64,000 nucleotides of DNA from Intestinibacillus sp. Marseille-P6563 (GTDB taxonomy: Bacteria > Bacillota > Clostridia > Oscillospirales > Butyricicoccaceae): the NCBI RefSeq assembly GCF_900604335.1, contig NZ_UWOD01000001.1:1056521-1120520 (forward strand), in the 5' to 3' direction. Position 1 is the stretch's first letter, and every line of letters begins with the position of its first letter. Below, in pieces: positions 57,709 through 64,000 of the stretch. A program made the position numbers and the translations under genes. The notes below the pieces were generated by a model. It searched no databases, was not told the origin of the DNA, and saw nothing but the letters and a program-made list of their open reading frames with translations.

Positions 57709-58596
57709 TTATACCGGGTGGCGGCTGATAAAATGATAGAACGCGCCCAGCATGCCTGCATCGTTGCGGTGGGCGGCAAAAGCCAGCCGCACATGCGAGG
57801 CAATGCTGTCAATCAGATACCGCCGGATGGCGGTTTCCAGGCGGCCGCGCAGATAAGCTTCCTGCGCCATGATGCCACCGCCGAGCACGACGATCTCGGG
57901 GTCGAGCACATAGCACAGGTTGGCAATGCCTTCGCCCAGCACATCGACCATATTGTCGATTTCCTCCTGGCAGACCGCATCCCCGGCCTGCGCCCCCGCA
58001 AAAATGCGGCGGCCATCCCAGGCCTCTGCCGGGTCGCCCTTGCGTTCGGCCACCCGTGCGCTCAACACCGAAGCGGCCCCGAGCGTCTGAAAGTCGCTAC
58101 CGCGCATGCGCAGATAGCCGATTTCACAGGCGCTGTTGCCCGCGCCATGCAGGATGTGCCCATCCAGCACCGCACAGCCGCCAATGCCGGTGCCAATGGT
58201 CAGCATGACCATCGAGCGGCTTCCCTGGGCTGCGCCCGAACGGTATTCGGCCAGACCGGCACAGTTGACATCGTTTTCCACCTCACAGGGCAGCCCGAAC
58301 TTGGTTTCCAGCACCTGTTTAAAGCAGGTCCCGGCATAGTTCGGGATGAGCGGCGCGGCATAAAAAATCTCCCCGCGCACCGGGTCCACCATGCCTGCCG
58401 TCGAAATGCAGATGCCGCTGGCCGGGGTGGTTTGCAGCAGCGCTTCGGTCAGGTCGATCACCCGCTGCAAAATGGCCGGACCGCCTTGTTCTGCCCGGGT
58501 CGGGGTCTCGTCCCGGCTGAACACCGTGGCATCTTCCCCGATGATGCCATATTTGATGGCCGTGCCTCCAATGTCAATGCTGATGTATTTTTTCAT
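57709..58596 (-). CDS. nanK: ROK-family kinase, probable N-acetylmannosamine kinase
   Basis: A 295-residue sugar kinase. The N-terminal ATP motif is ISIDIGGTAIKYGII, the second phosphate motif LTIGTGIGGCAV, and the sugar-contact region VENDVNCAGLAEY. The usual ROK zinc site is absent: the EIGH histidine is Tyr (EIGYL) and no CxCGxxGC cluster follows. It would phosphorylate N-acetylmannosamine for NanE. ATG 58596 follows GGAGGAC; the longer frame to 58857 shadows yhcH. It lies between yhcH and the RpiR gene. Confidence 0.85.
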   Translation of the reverse strand: MKKYISIDIGGTAIKYGIIGEDATVFSRDETPTRAEQGGPAILQRVIDLTEALLQTTPASGICISTAGMVDPVRGEIFYAAPLIPNYAGTCFKQVLETKFGLPCEVENDVNCAGLAEYRSGAAQGSRSMVMLTIGTGIGGCAVLDGHILHGAGNSACEIGYLRMRGSDFQTLGAASVLSARVAERKGDPAEAWDGRRIFAGAQAGDAVCQEEIDNMVDVLGEGIANLCYVLDPEIVVLGGGIMAQEAYLRGRLETAIRRYLIDSIASHVRLAFAAHRNDAGMLGAFYHFISRHPV

Positions 58597-58690
58597 GCCG
58601 GTCCTCCTGCACTTTTTCTTATTATAGCACAGGAGGCGATCAGAGTTCCATCTCTGTTCGCCTCCGTCAATGCCTTGCTGTTCTACATGG

Positions 58691-59140
58691 TTAGATCTTG
58701 ATTTTGAAAATTGCCTTGCGGATGGCACACGGCTGCTGGACGGCAACCGCGGTCCGGTGGGCATCGTGCGGGAAACAAAGGAGGAAATCCCCTTCCCGCA
58801 AAACGACCTGGCTGTTTTTCTCGCCTTGCAGCGGCAGAAAATCATCCTTGGGAACAAATTCGCCCTGTTCCAGATTTTCGATGAAGTTCAGGTCGATCTG
58901 TTCTTCGCCTTGCAGCATGAAATGCAGGTCGAGATATTGGCGGTGCGCCTCCCAGAAGCGCTTGTCCGCATCGGTCGTGGTGTATTCCACCAGATTGACG
59001 AACAGGTCGTCACCCTGGATGGGATGGCTGCCTTTTTCCATGGCGCGAAGGTCATGGGTCTTGGCATACTCAAAGCACGCCTGGACGGCCTGCTCCAGGA
59101 AGGGATATTCATGCAGATTGCGTACATTTCCGAAAATCAT
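58691..59140 (-). CDS. nanQ: YhcH/NanQ family sialic acid anomerase
   Basis: A 149-residue cupin-fold protein of the YhcH/YjgK/YiaL family (DUF386). Members open alpha-sialic acid to the aldehyde form used by NanA. Metal-site residues are in WEAHRQYLDLHFMLQGEEQ and CFPHDAHRTAV. ATG 59140 follows GGAGG. 12 bases separate it from the symporter gene, so it is clearly in the operon. Confidence 0.88.
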   Translation of the reverse strand: MIFGNVRNLHEYPFLEQAVQACFEYAKTHDLRAMEKGSHPIQGDDLFVNLVEYTTTDADKRFWEAHRQYLDLHFMLQGEEQIDLNFIENLEQGEFVPKDDFLPLQGEKNSQVVLREGDFLLCFPHDAHRTAVAVQQPCAIRKAIFKIKI

Positions 59141-59152
59141 AGGAGGCCTCCG

Positions 59153-60658
59153 TTACTCGTGATAAATGGTGGTGTTCGGGGCCGGCGCGGTGTTGTCGCC
59201 CTTGACCTTGCGCCAGATCAGGCTGGCCGGGATGCCGACAACCAGCGAAACCACGATGGAAATGATCGAGTACGACCAGATGGAAACCGACGTTGCCGGT
59301 ACGAAATACTTGATGCCGATCATCACAGCCGAAGCAGCGATGAAGGCCAGGGTCGCACCAAAGGTGTTGGCGCACTTGGTGAAAGCGCCCAGGATAAAGG
59401 TACCGATCAGGATACCGAGCACCAGACCCATAAAGCCGTTGAACCATTCATATGCACTCTTGACGCCGCCGTTTGCCAGCACGATGGCAACCACGATCGA
59501 GAAGATGCCGACGATCAGCGAAACATACTGGCCGATCTTGGTCTGCTTTTCCATGCTGATTTCCTTGCGGCTCAGACGTGCCTGGATGTCCATGGTCCAG
59601 CTGGCAGCAACCGAGTTCAGGCCCGTAGACAGGGTGGACTGGGAAGCGGCATAAATCGCTGCGAGTAGCAGGCCGGTCACGCCAACCGGCAGTTCGAATG
59701 CGATGTACGATGCAAAGATCTGGTCCTGTGCCGCAGCCGGGGGCAGAGCATTCTGCTGGTAGAAGACATACAGACCCGTACCGATCAGGTAGAATACCGT
59801 AGCGATGAAGATGGACAGCGCACCGTTGGTGAGCATCATCTTGTTGAGCTTGCGCGTATCGGTCGTGGTGGTGAAACGCTGTACGATGTCCTGGCTGGAT
59901 ACATACGAACCCATGGTGTTGAAGCCTGCGCCAACGATCATCAGGAATACGCTGTCCTTGAGCAGGTTGATGTTAAAGATCGGCTGGTCCGGAGCCAAGA
60001 ACTTGTGGCCTTCGGTCAGTGCGGTCATAACTTCGCCGAAACCGCCGTTGATGTGGGCGATCAGGAAGACCAGCGCAGCGGTAACGCCGATGAGCAGCAC
60101 CGAACCCTGGATAAAGTCGGTCCACAGGACCGATTTCAGGCCGCCGGTGTACGAGTAGATGATGGCGATGACGCCCATGATGATAATCAGCAGATTGACG
60201 CTGATACCGGTTAGGTTGCCCAGCACCATGCAGGGCAGATACATGATGATCGACATACGGCCGATCTGGTAGATGATGAACATAACTGCGCCCAAAACGC
60301 GCAGGCCACGGCTGCCAAAACGCAGTTCCAGATAATGATATGCGGTGTCAATATCCAGCTTGCTGTAAATCGGCAGGAAGAACTTGATGGTCAGCGGGAT
60401 GGCCAGCAGCATACCGAGCTGGGCAAACCACATGATCCAGGTCCCGGCAAACGAGTTGCCAGCCAGCGACAAAAAGGAAATCGGACTGAGCAGCGTTGCG
60501 AAGATAGATACCGAGGTGACCCACCACGGCACCGTGCCATCGCTCTTAAAATACTCCTTGCCCTTCATTTCCTTTTTGGAAAAATGCAGACCGGCAAACA
60601 GGACCGCCGCCAAATAGACGATCAGGATCACCAGGTCGATGGTCGTAAATCCTTGCAT
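59153..60658 (-). CDS. Sodium:solute symporter, probable sialic acid transporter (SSS family)
   Basis: A 501-residue transporter with about 13 helices of the SSS/LeuT-fold family. The N-terminal motif is TTIDLVILIVYLAAVLFAGL; sodium-site-like SPISFLSLAGNSFAGTW and the family signature GGLKSVLWTDFIQG are visible. Sialic acid is inferred from the nan neighbours rather than from residues. It uses a sodium gradient, which fits with the sodium-type ATP synthase. RBS GGAGAGAAGGAGAGAG precedes ATG 60658. Confidence 0.9.
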   Translation of the reverse strand: MQGFTTIDLVILIVYLAAVLFAGLHFSKKEMKGKEYFKSDGTVPWWVTSVSIFATLLSPISFLSLAGNSFAGTWIMWFAQLGMLLAIPLTIKFFLPIYSKLDIDTAYHYLELRFGSRGLRVLGAVMFIIYQIGRMSIIMYLPCMVLGNLTGISVNLLIIIMGVIAIIYSYTGGLKSVLWTDFIQGSVLLIGVTAALVFLIAHINGGFGEVMTALTEGHKFLAPDQPIFNINLLKDSVFLMIVGAGFNTMGSYVSSQDIVQRFTTTTDTRKLNKMMLTNGALSIFIATVFYLIGTGLYVFYQQNALPPAAAQDQIFASYIAFELPVGVTGLLLAAIYAASQSTLSTGLNSVAASWTMDIQARLSRKEISMEKQTKIGQYVSLIVGIFSIVVAIVLANGGVKSAYEWFNGFMGLVLGILIGTFILGAFTKCANTFGATLAFIAASAVMIGIKYFVPATSVSIWSYSIISIVVSLVVGIPASLIWRKVKGDNTAPAPNTTIYHE

Positions 60659-60688
60659 TGTCCCTCTCTCCTTCTCTCCAATACCGGC

Positions 60689-61609
60689 TTATGCCAGGTA
60701 TTTTGCGCGGGCGGCTTCGATCATCTTGGCCGCTTCTTCCACAATGGCTGCATCGCTTTCCACCAGCGGGAACAGCGGTTCGCGCACGCTGCCCAGATCC
60801 AGGCCTTCGTTGCGCTTCAAAATCGCCTTGATGACGCCATACATGTTGCCGCGTGCCGAGCACATCTTATAGATCACTTCGTTGACGGCATACTGGATTT
60901 CGCATGCTTCTTCCATGCGGCCAGCCTTGACCAGTTCGTCCATCTTGAGGAACAGGTCGGGCATGACGCCATAAGTGCCGCCGATCGCGCCTTCGGCACC
61001 AATCACACGGCCGCTGATGAACTGCTCGTCCGGACCGTTGAAGATGATGTAATCTGCGCCGCCGGCCTGCTTGAACATCTGAATGTCCTGCACCGGCATG
61101 GAGGAGTTCTTGACGCCAATCACGCGCGGATTCTTGCGCATTTCGGCAAACAGGTTCATGGTCAGCGCTACACCGGCCAGCTGCGGGATGTTATAGATGA
61201 CAAAATCGGTGTTGGGAGCCGCTGCGCTGATGTCGTTCCAATACTGCGCAATCGCATATTCCGGCAGACGGAAGTAGATCGGCGGGATGGCAGCGATCGC
61301 ATCTACGCCCAGGCTTTCGGCATGGCGTGCCAGCTCTACGCTGTCGCGGGTGCTGTTGCAAGCCACGTGTGCAATGACGGTCAGCTTGCCCTTGGCGACC
61401 TTCATCACATTTTCCAGAACGATCTTGCGGTCCTCGACGCTCTGGTAAATGCATTCACCCGACGAACCGTTGACATACACACCCTTGACGCCCTTGCGGA
61501 TGAAGTATTCGGTCAGCGCCTGTACGCCTTCCGGATTGATGTCGCCCTTGTGATCATAACATGCGTAAAATGCAGGAATAACGCCCTTGTACTTGTCCAG
61601 ATTTCTCAT
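60689..61609 (-). CDS. nanA: N-acetylneuraminate lyase
   Basis: A 306-residue DapA-superfamily TIM-barrel aldolase cleaving sialic acid into N-acetylmannosamine and pyruvate. Carboxylate-binding GSSGE (residues 48-52), catalytic Tyr139 (VIYNIP) and Schiff-base Lys167 (IGVKNSS) are present. ATG 61609 follows AAAGGATC; seven extra residues to 61630 would overlap nanE. Second gene of the operon, 17 bases after nanE. Confidence 0.92.
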   Translation of the reverse strand: MRNLDKYKGVIPAFYACYDHKGDINPEGVQALTEYFIRKGVKGVYVNGSSGECIYQSVEDRKIVLENVMKVAKGKLTVIAHVACNSTRDSVELARHAESLGVDAIAAIPPIYFRLPEYAIAQYWNDISAAAPNTDFVIYNIPQLAGVALTMNLFAEMRKNPRVIGVKNSSMPVQDIQMFKQAGGADYIIFNGPDEQFISGRVIGAEGAIGGTYGVMPDLFLKMDELVKAGRMEEACEIQYAVNEVIYKMCSARGNMYGVIKAILKRNEGLDLGSVREPLFPLVESDAAIVEEAAKMIEAARAKYLA

Positions 61610-61626
61610 TTTTAAGATCCTTTCTC

Positions 61627-62319
61627 TCAATGCTGTTCGAGTGCCTGTGTGAACATTTTGGTGATGACCTGGGGACGGGTAATGATAGAGCCTACGACGA
61701 CGCTGAACGCGCCCAGCTCGATCACTCTCCGGGCTTTTTCCGGTGTGTTGATGTTGCCTTCGGCAATGACCGGATGCACTGCTTTCTCTACAATGCGGCG
61801 CAAAATAGCAAAATCATCGGCTTCGATGTGCATGCCCTGGCTTTCTTCGGTGTAACCGACCATCGTGGTACCGATAAAGTCAAAACCGAGTGCATCGGCA
61901 TGCAGCGCTTCTTCGACGGTCGAACAATCGGCCATCCAAAGCTGATCGGGATACTTTTCCTTGATGGTTTTGAAAAAGTCATCCAGTGTCACGCCGCCCG
62001 GCCGCAGCCGGCAGGTTGCATCCAAAGCGATGATATCCGGATGAACGGCCATCAGTTCGTCAACCTCCCGCAGAGTCGGGGTGATGTAGACCGCGCTGTC
62101 ATCATAATCGCGCTTGATGATACCAATGACCGGCAGATTAACTTGCGTTTGAATCTCGCGAATGTCTTCCGGAGTATTGGCGCGGATGCCAGCTGCACCG
62201 CCTTCCAAAGCTGCTTTTGCCATTCGTCCCATAATAAAAGAAGAATGCAGAGGTTCGTGCGGCAATGCCTGACAGGATACGATCAGTTTGCCTTTCAGTT
62301 GCTCGATGGTTTCTTTCAT
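61627..62319 (-). CDS. nanE: N-acetylmannosamine-6-phosphate 2-epimerase
   Basis: A 230-residue TIM-barrel enzyme turning N-acetylmannosamine 6-phosphate into N-acetylglucosamine 6-phosphate. Motifs: KGKLIVSCQALPHEPLHS, GAAGIRAN, PVIGIIKRDY with the catalytic Lys, VIAEGNINTPEKA and FSVVVGSIITRPQ. ATG 62319 follows AGGAGGCG; the frame extends upstream through the promoter. First gene of the operon. Confidence 0.95.
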   Translation of the reverse strand: MKETIEQLKGKLIVSCQALPHEPLHSSFIMGRMAKAALEGGAAGIRANTPEDIREIQTQVNLPVIGIIKRDYDDSAVYITPTLREVDELMAVHPDIIALDATCRLRPGGVTLDDFFKTIKEKYPDQLWMADCSTVEEALHADALGFDFIGTTMVGYTEESQGMHIEADDFAILRRIVEKAVHPVIAEGNINTPEKARRVIELGAFSVVVGSIITRPQVITKMFTQALEQH

Positions 62320-62348
62320 CCGAGTGCGCCTCCTTTGTTGATGGGTCC

Positions 62349-62376
62349 AGTATAACGCTTTTGAAATAAATTTCAA
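62349..62376 (-). promoter_or_regulatory. Promoter and operator of the sialic acid operon
   Basis: Minus strand -10 TATACT (62349-62354) and -35 TTGAAA (62371-62376) with a 16-base spacer. A perfect 16-bp palindrome TTGAAAT-AA-ATTTCAA (62361-62376) covers the -35 and spacer, so a bound repressor would block polymerase. RpiR is the obvious candidate. Confidence 0.7.
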
Positions 62377-62525
62377 GCAATCTCTATTCTTCTGAAAGTA
62401 CTTGCATCCTTTTCTATCTTCCCTCGCCGAAGCGTACAAAAAACCGACGTCCGTTTATCTAAGTTGCATGATTTCTTGCGTTTTCTTTCCTCTCTGCAGG
62501 CTGTTTGAAAGAATGCCGTCTCTAC

Positions 62526-62568
62526 ACAAAAACGACTACCCGTACCACTTCGGGTACGGGCAGCCGTT
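62526..62568 (-). terminator. Terminator after the sorE-like gene
   Basis: Minus strand AACGGCTGCCCGTACCC / TGGTACGGGTAGTCGTT followed by TTTTG, just past the stop codon. Confidence 0.85.
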
Positions 62569-62571
62569 ACG

Positions 62572-63834
62572 TTATTCTTCTGTTTTTTGAAAATGTTTCA
62601 GCAAATATTGCTCAGCTTCTTCACACCAAATGCCACGATGCTTGCGACAAATCTCATCCAAGCGCGCAAAGCGCGGATCGGTCTTGCCCCGCTCGGCAAA
62701 GTCATCGATTGCCGTCAACGGCAGATCGAGGTGGGGATAAATGACTTTCTTACCGCCCGGGATTTTGGGTAGGTTCAGGATGGTATCGGGCGCCGCGTCC
62801 AGGCCGCCAATGTGCGTGACCATAAACGAAGGATTGATCTTACCCTCCTGCGACAGACGCAGCGATTCCAGCATATCCTCAGGCGAACCGCCCGATGTGC
62901 CCACAATATGTGTGCCTTCATAATGCACATTGTAGAAATTGAACGGCACCTTAAATTGATGATCGGTCGGGCCAGCAAAGAAGTTCAGACATCCGTCATT
63001 GCCCAGGATCGCATCGCCCATTTCAACCAGCGGGCCAACCGGTGCAAAGACAAAAACATCGTCATAGCCTTTCCCACCGGCCAGTTCCTGCAAAGCGGCC
63101 ACGCCGTCGATATCGCGTGTATTGAGGTACACCAGCTGAATGCCCTGCGCAGCGGCCTGTTCCGGGGGGATCAGCGCCGCAGCGCGGGACAGGCGTGCTT
63201 CATCCATGTCTACAACTACCACGAGACCCGGCTGAATGGGGCCGTGCACAGCGTAATTGATCGCTCCAATCCCCATCGGGCCACCGCAGCCCAGCAGTGC
63301 CAGCTTGCCGCCCGGACGGATACCCATGCGGTGCTCATAGACGTACTGGGTGGTGTGGTACATGGCGTGATAGGTCCCGATGATACAGCTCATCGGCTCG
63401 GCCAGGGACGCATTGGCATAATACGACCCCTCATACGGCAGCACACAGTTAAGGTCAATGGCAATTTTGGGAATGATGCAGTAGGTCGCATTGCCGCCAA
63501 AGGTTTCATAGCTGTACCCAGCCGAATAGCCGGATTCCAGACCCATAGCGGGTTGGAGCACGAACTTTTCGCCCTTGCGGAAGCGACCGGTCAACGCACT
63601 GCCGACCTGTTCGATGATGCCGCAAAACTCATGGCCAGTGATGGCCGGATGCTCGGCAATATCGGGCGGCACCCGTTTGTGTTCAGGACCTTGTAACGCC
63701 GCTTTATACGTGGAAAGGCAAACGCTGTTGGAGATGACCTTGACCAGCAATTCCTCTTCCCCGATGGGCGGCAGCTCAAATTCTCGGATGTAAATGTCTT
63801 GTTTGCCCGCTAAGACCGCAGCTCTGGTTTTCAT
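62572..63834 (-). CDS. sorE: L-sorbose 1-phosphate reductase-like zinc dehydrogenase
   Basis: A 420-residue MDR-family oxidoreductase resembling SorE, which reduces L-sorbose 1-phosphate to glucitol 6-phosphate. N-terminal MKTRAAVLAGKQDIYIREFE; zinc region VCLSTYKAALQG and GHEFCGIIEQVG; NAD motif GGKLALLGCGGPMGIGAINYA; GTSGGSPEDM towards the end. It lacks the four structural-zinc cysteines. Its ATG overlaps the stop of the upstream PTS EIIB gene (ATGA), so the two are one operon taking up and reducing a keto-sugar or related hexose. The exact substrate is inferred. Confidence 0.85.
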   Translation of the reverse strand: MKTRAAVLAGKQDIYIREFELPPIGEEELLVKVISNSVCLSTYKAALQGPEHKRVPPDIAEHPAITGHEFCGIIEQVGSALTGRFRKGEKFVLQPAMGLESGYSAGYSYETFGGNATYCIIPKIAIDLNCVLPYEGSYYANASLAEPMSCIIGTYHAMYHTTQYVYEHRMGIRPGGKLALLGCGGPMGIGAINYAVHGPIQPGLVVVVDMDEARLSRAAALIPPEQAAAQGIQLVYLNTRDIDGVAALQELAGGKGYDDVFVFAPVGPLVEMGDAILGNDGCLNFFAGPTDHQFKVPFNFYNVHYEGTHIVGTSGGSPEDMLESLRLSQEGKINPSFMVTHIGGLDAAPDTILNLPKIPGGKKVIYPHLDLPLTAIDDFAERGKTDPRFARLDEICRKHRGIWCEEAEQYLLKHFQKTEE

Positions 63835-64000
63835 GAGGAAACCCCCTCTTTTTGCTGGGCCACCAATTCTTGCAACAGTGCATCGAGCGCCTTATCTCCC
63901 ATATAGGTCTTGATCGACACAATGCGTTTGTTGGGCCAAGTCATTCGTACACGATCAACCAGATTTTCATGCACCACGATCACATCAGCTTCCGAAGGTA
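63831..64000 (-). CDS. PTS EIIB component, C-terminal part (cut by window edge)
   Basis: The minus-strand frame is open from the window end to TGA at 63831-63833 and reads PSEADVIVVHENLVDRVRMT, then WPNKRIVSIKTYMGDKALDA and LLQELVAQQKEGVSS. The ADVIVVHENLVDRV stretch resembles the C-terminal part of mannitol/fructose-type EIIB domains, which follow the phospho-Cys loop. Either a stand-alone EIIB or an EIICB tail. Its stop overlaps the sorE-like start. Confidence 0.7.
   Translation of the reverse strand, partial: PSEADVIVVHENLVDRVRMTWPNKRIVSIKTYMGDKALDALLQELVAQQKEGVSS

Overview
The window looks like the chromosome of a strictly anaerobic, gut-associated Clostridia species, probably an Oscillospirales or Butyricicoccus/Agathobaculum-like butyrate producer. 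The evidence is moderate to high GC in the core genes, Firmicutes gene orders and Shine-Dalgarno sites, several PTS systems, sialic acid and bile-salt genes, and remnants of 4-hydroxybutyryl-CoA dehydratase and pyruvate carboxylase genes. The taxon is an inference; no rRNA is present.

Region 1 (1-7350) is a lower-GC mobile or accessory island. It holds a 3'-truncated serine recombinase, an IS3-family element (IS150-type) with a perfect -1 frameshift heptamer sitting between imperfect inverted repeats, three XRE regulators, a secreted RCC1-repeat/SLH protein, and a small replication module whose HUH Rep carries an N-terminal membrane helix. A tRNA-Ala(CGC) follows, and its promoter overlaps the divergent promoter of glyS.

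Region 2 (7600-24000) is core chromosome. It contains glycyl-tRNA synthetase, a sugar-binding lipoprotein/YesM kinase/YesN regulator trio, an AEC transporter, a DacF-type D,D-carboxypeptidase, a P-loop protein and the complete atpZ-I-B-E-F-H-A-G-D-C operon. The c subunit carries a two-carboxylate sodium-binding signature. Region 3 (23980-33000) has the riboflavin operon ribD-E-BA-H behind an FMN riboswitch with two successive terminator-like hairpins, a choloylglycine-hydrolase-family enzyme, a MATE pump, and a TPR-DUF4037-DUF4125 operon in which the DUF4037 protein keeps a nucleotidyltransferase motif.

Region 4 (33000-43000) is scarred. Two IS110-family elements bracket an iron alcohol dehydrogenase, a chimeric gene (PEP-binding domain of a PPDK-like enzyme fused to a DUF554 membrane protein), 5'-truncated remnants of a pyruvate carboxylase and of 4-hydroxybutyryl-CoA dehydratase joined back to back, a sigma-54 activator, and an rpoN gene broken by one in-frame TGA. 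Deletions around mobile elements, or an assembly chimera, would explain the pattern.

Region 5 (43100-64000) is carbohydrate uptake. It starts with a CBS/DRTGG-type manganese pyrophosphatase, then an alpha-glucoside PTS with a GH4 6-phospho-alpha-glucosidase, two tandem RpiR regulators, and a LicT/RAT-controlled beta-glucoside PTS with a GH1 enzyme. A flavodoxin and a zinc alcohol dehydrogenase follow, then a sialic acid operon (nanE, nanA, SSS symporter, yhcH/nanQ, ROK kinase, RpiR) with an operator palindrome over its promoter. The window ends with a sorbose-1-phosphate-reductase-like gene translationally coupled to a PTS EIIB gene cut by the edge. Sodium-driven uptake (SSS symporter, MATE) fits with the sodium-type ATP synthase rotor.
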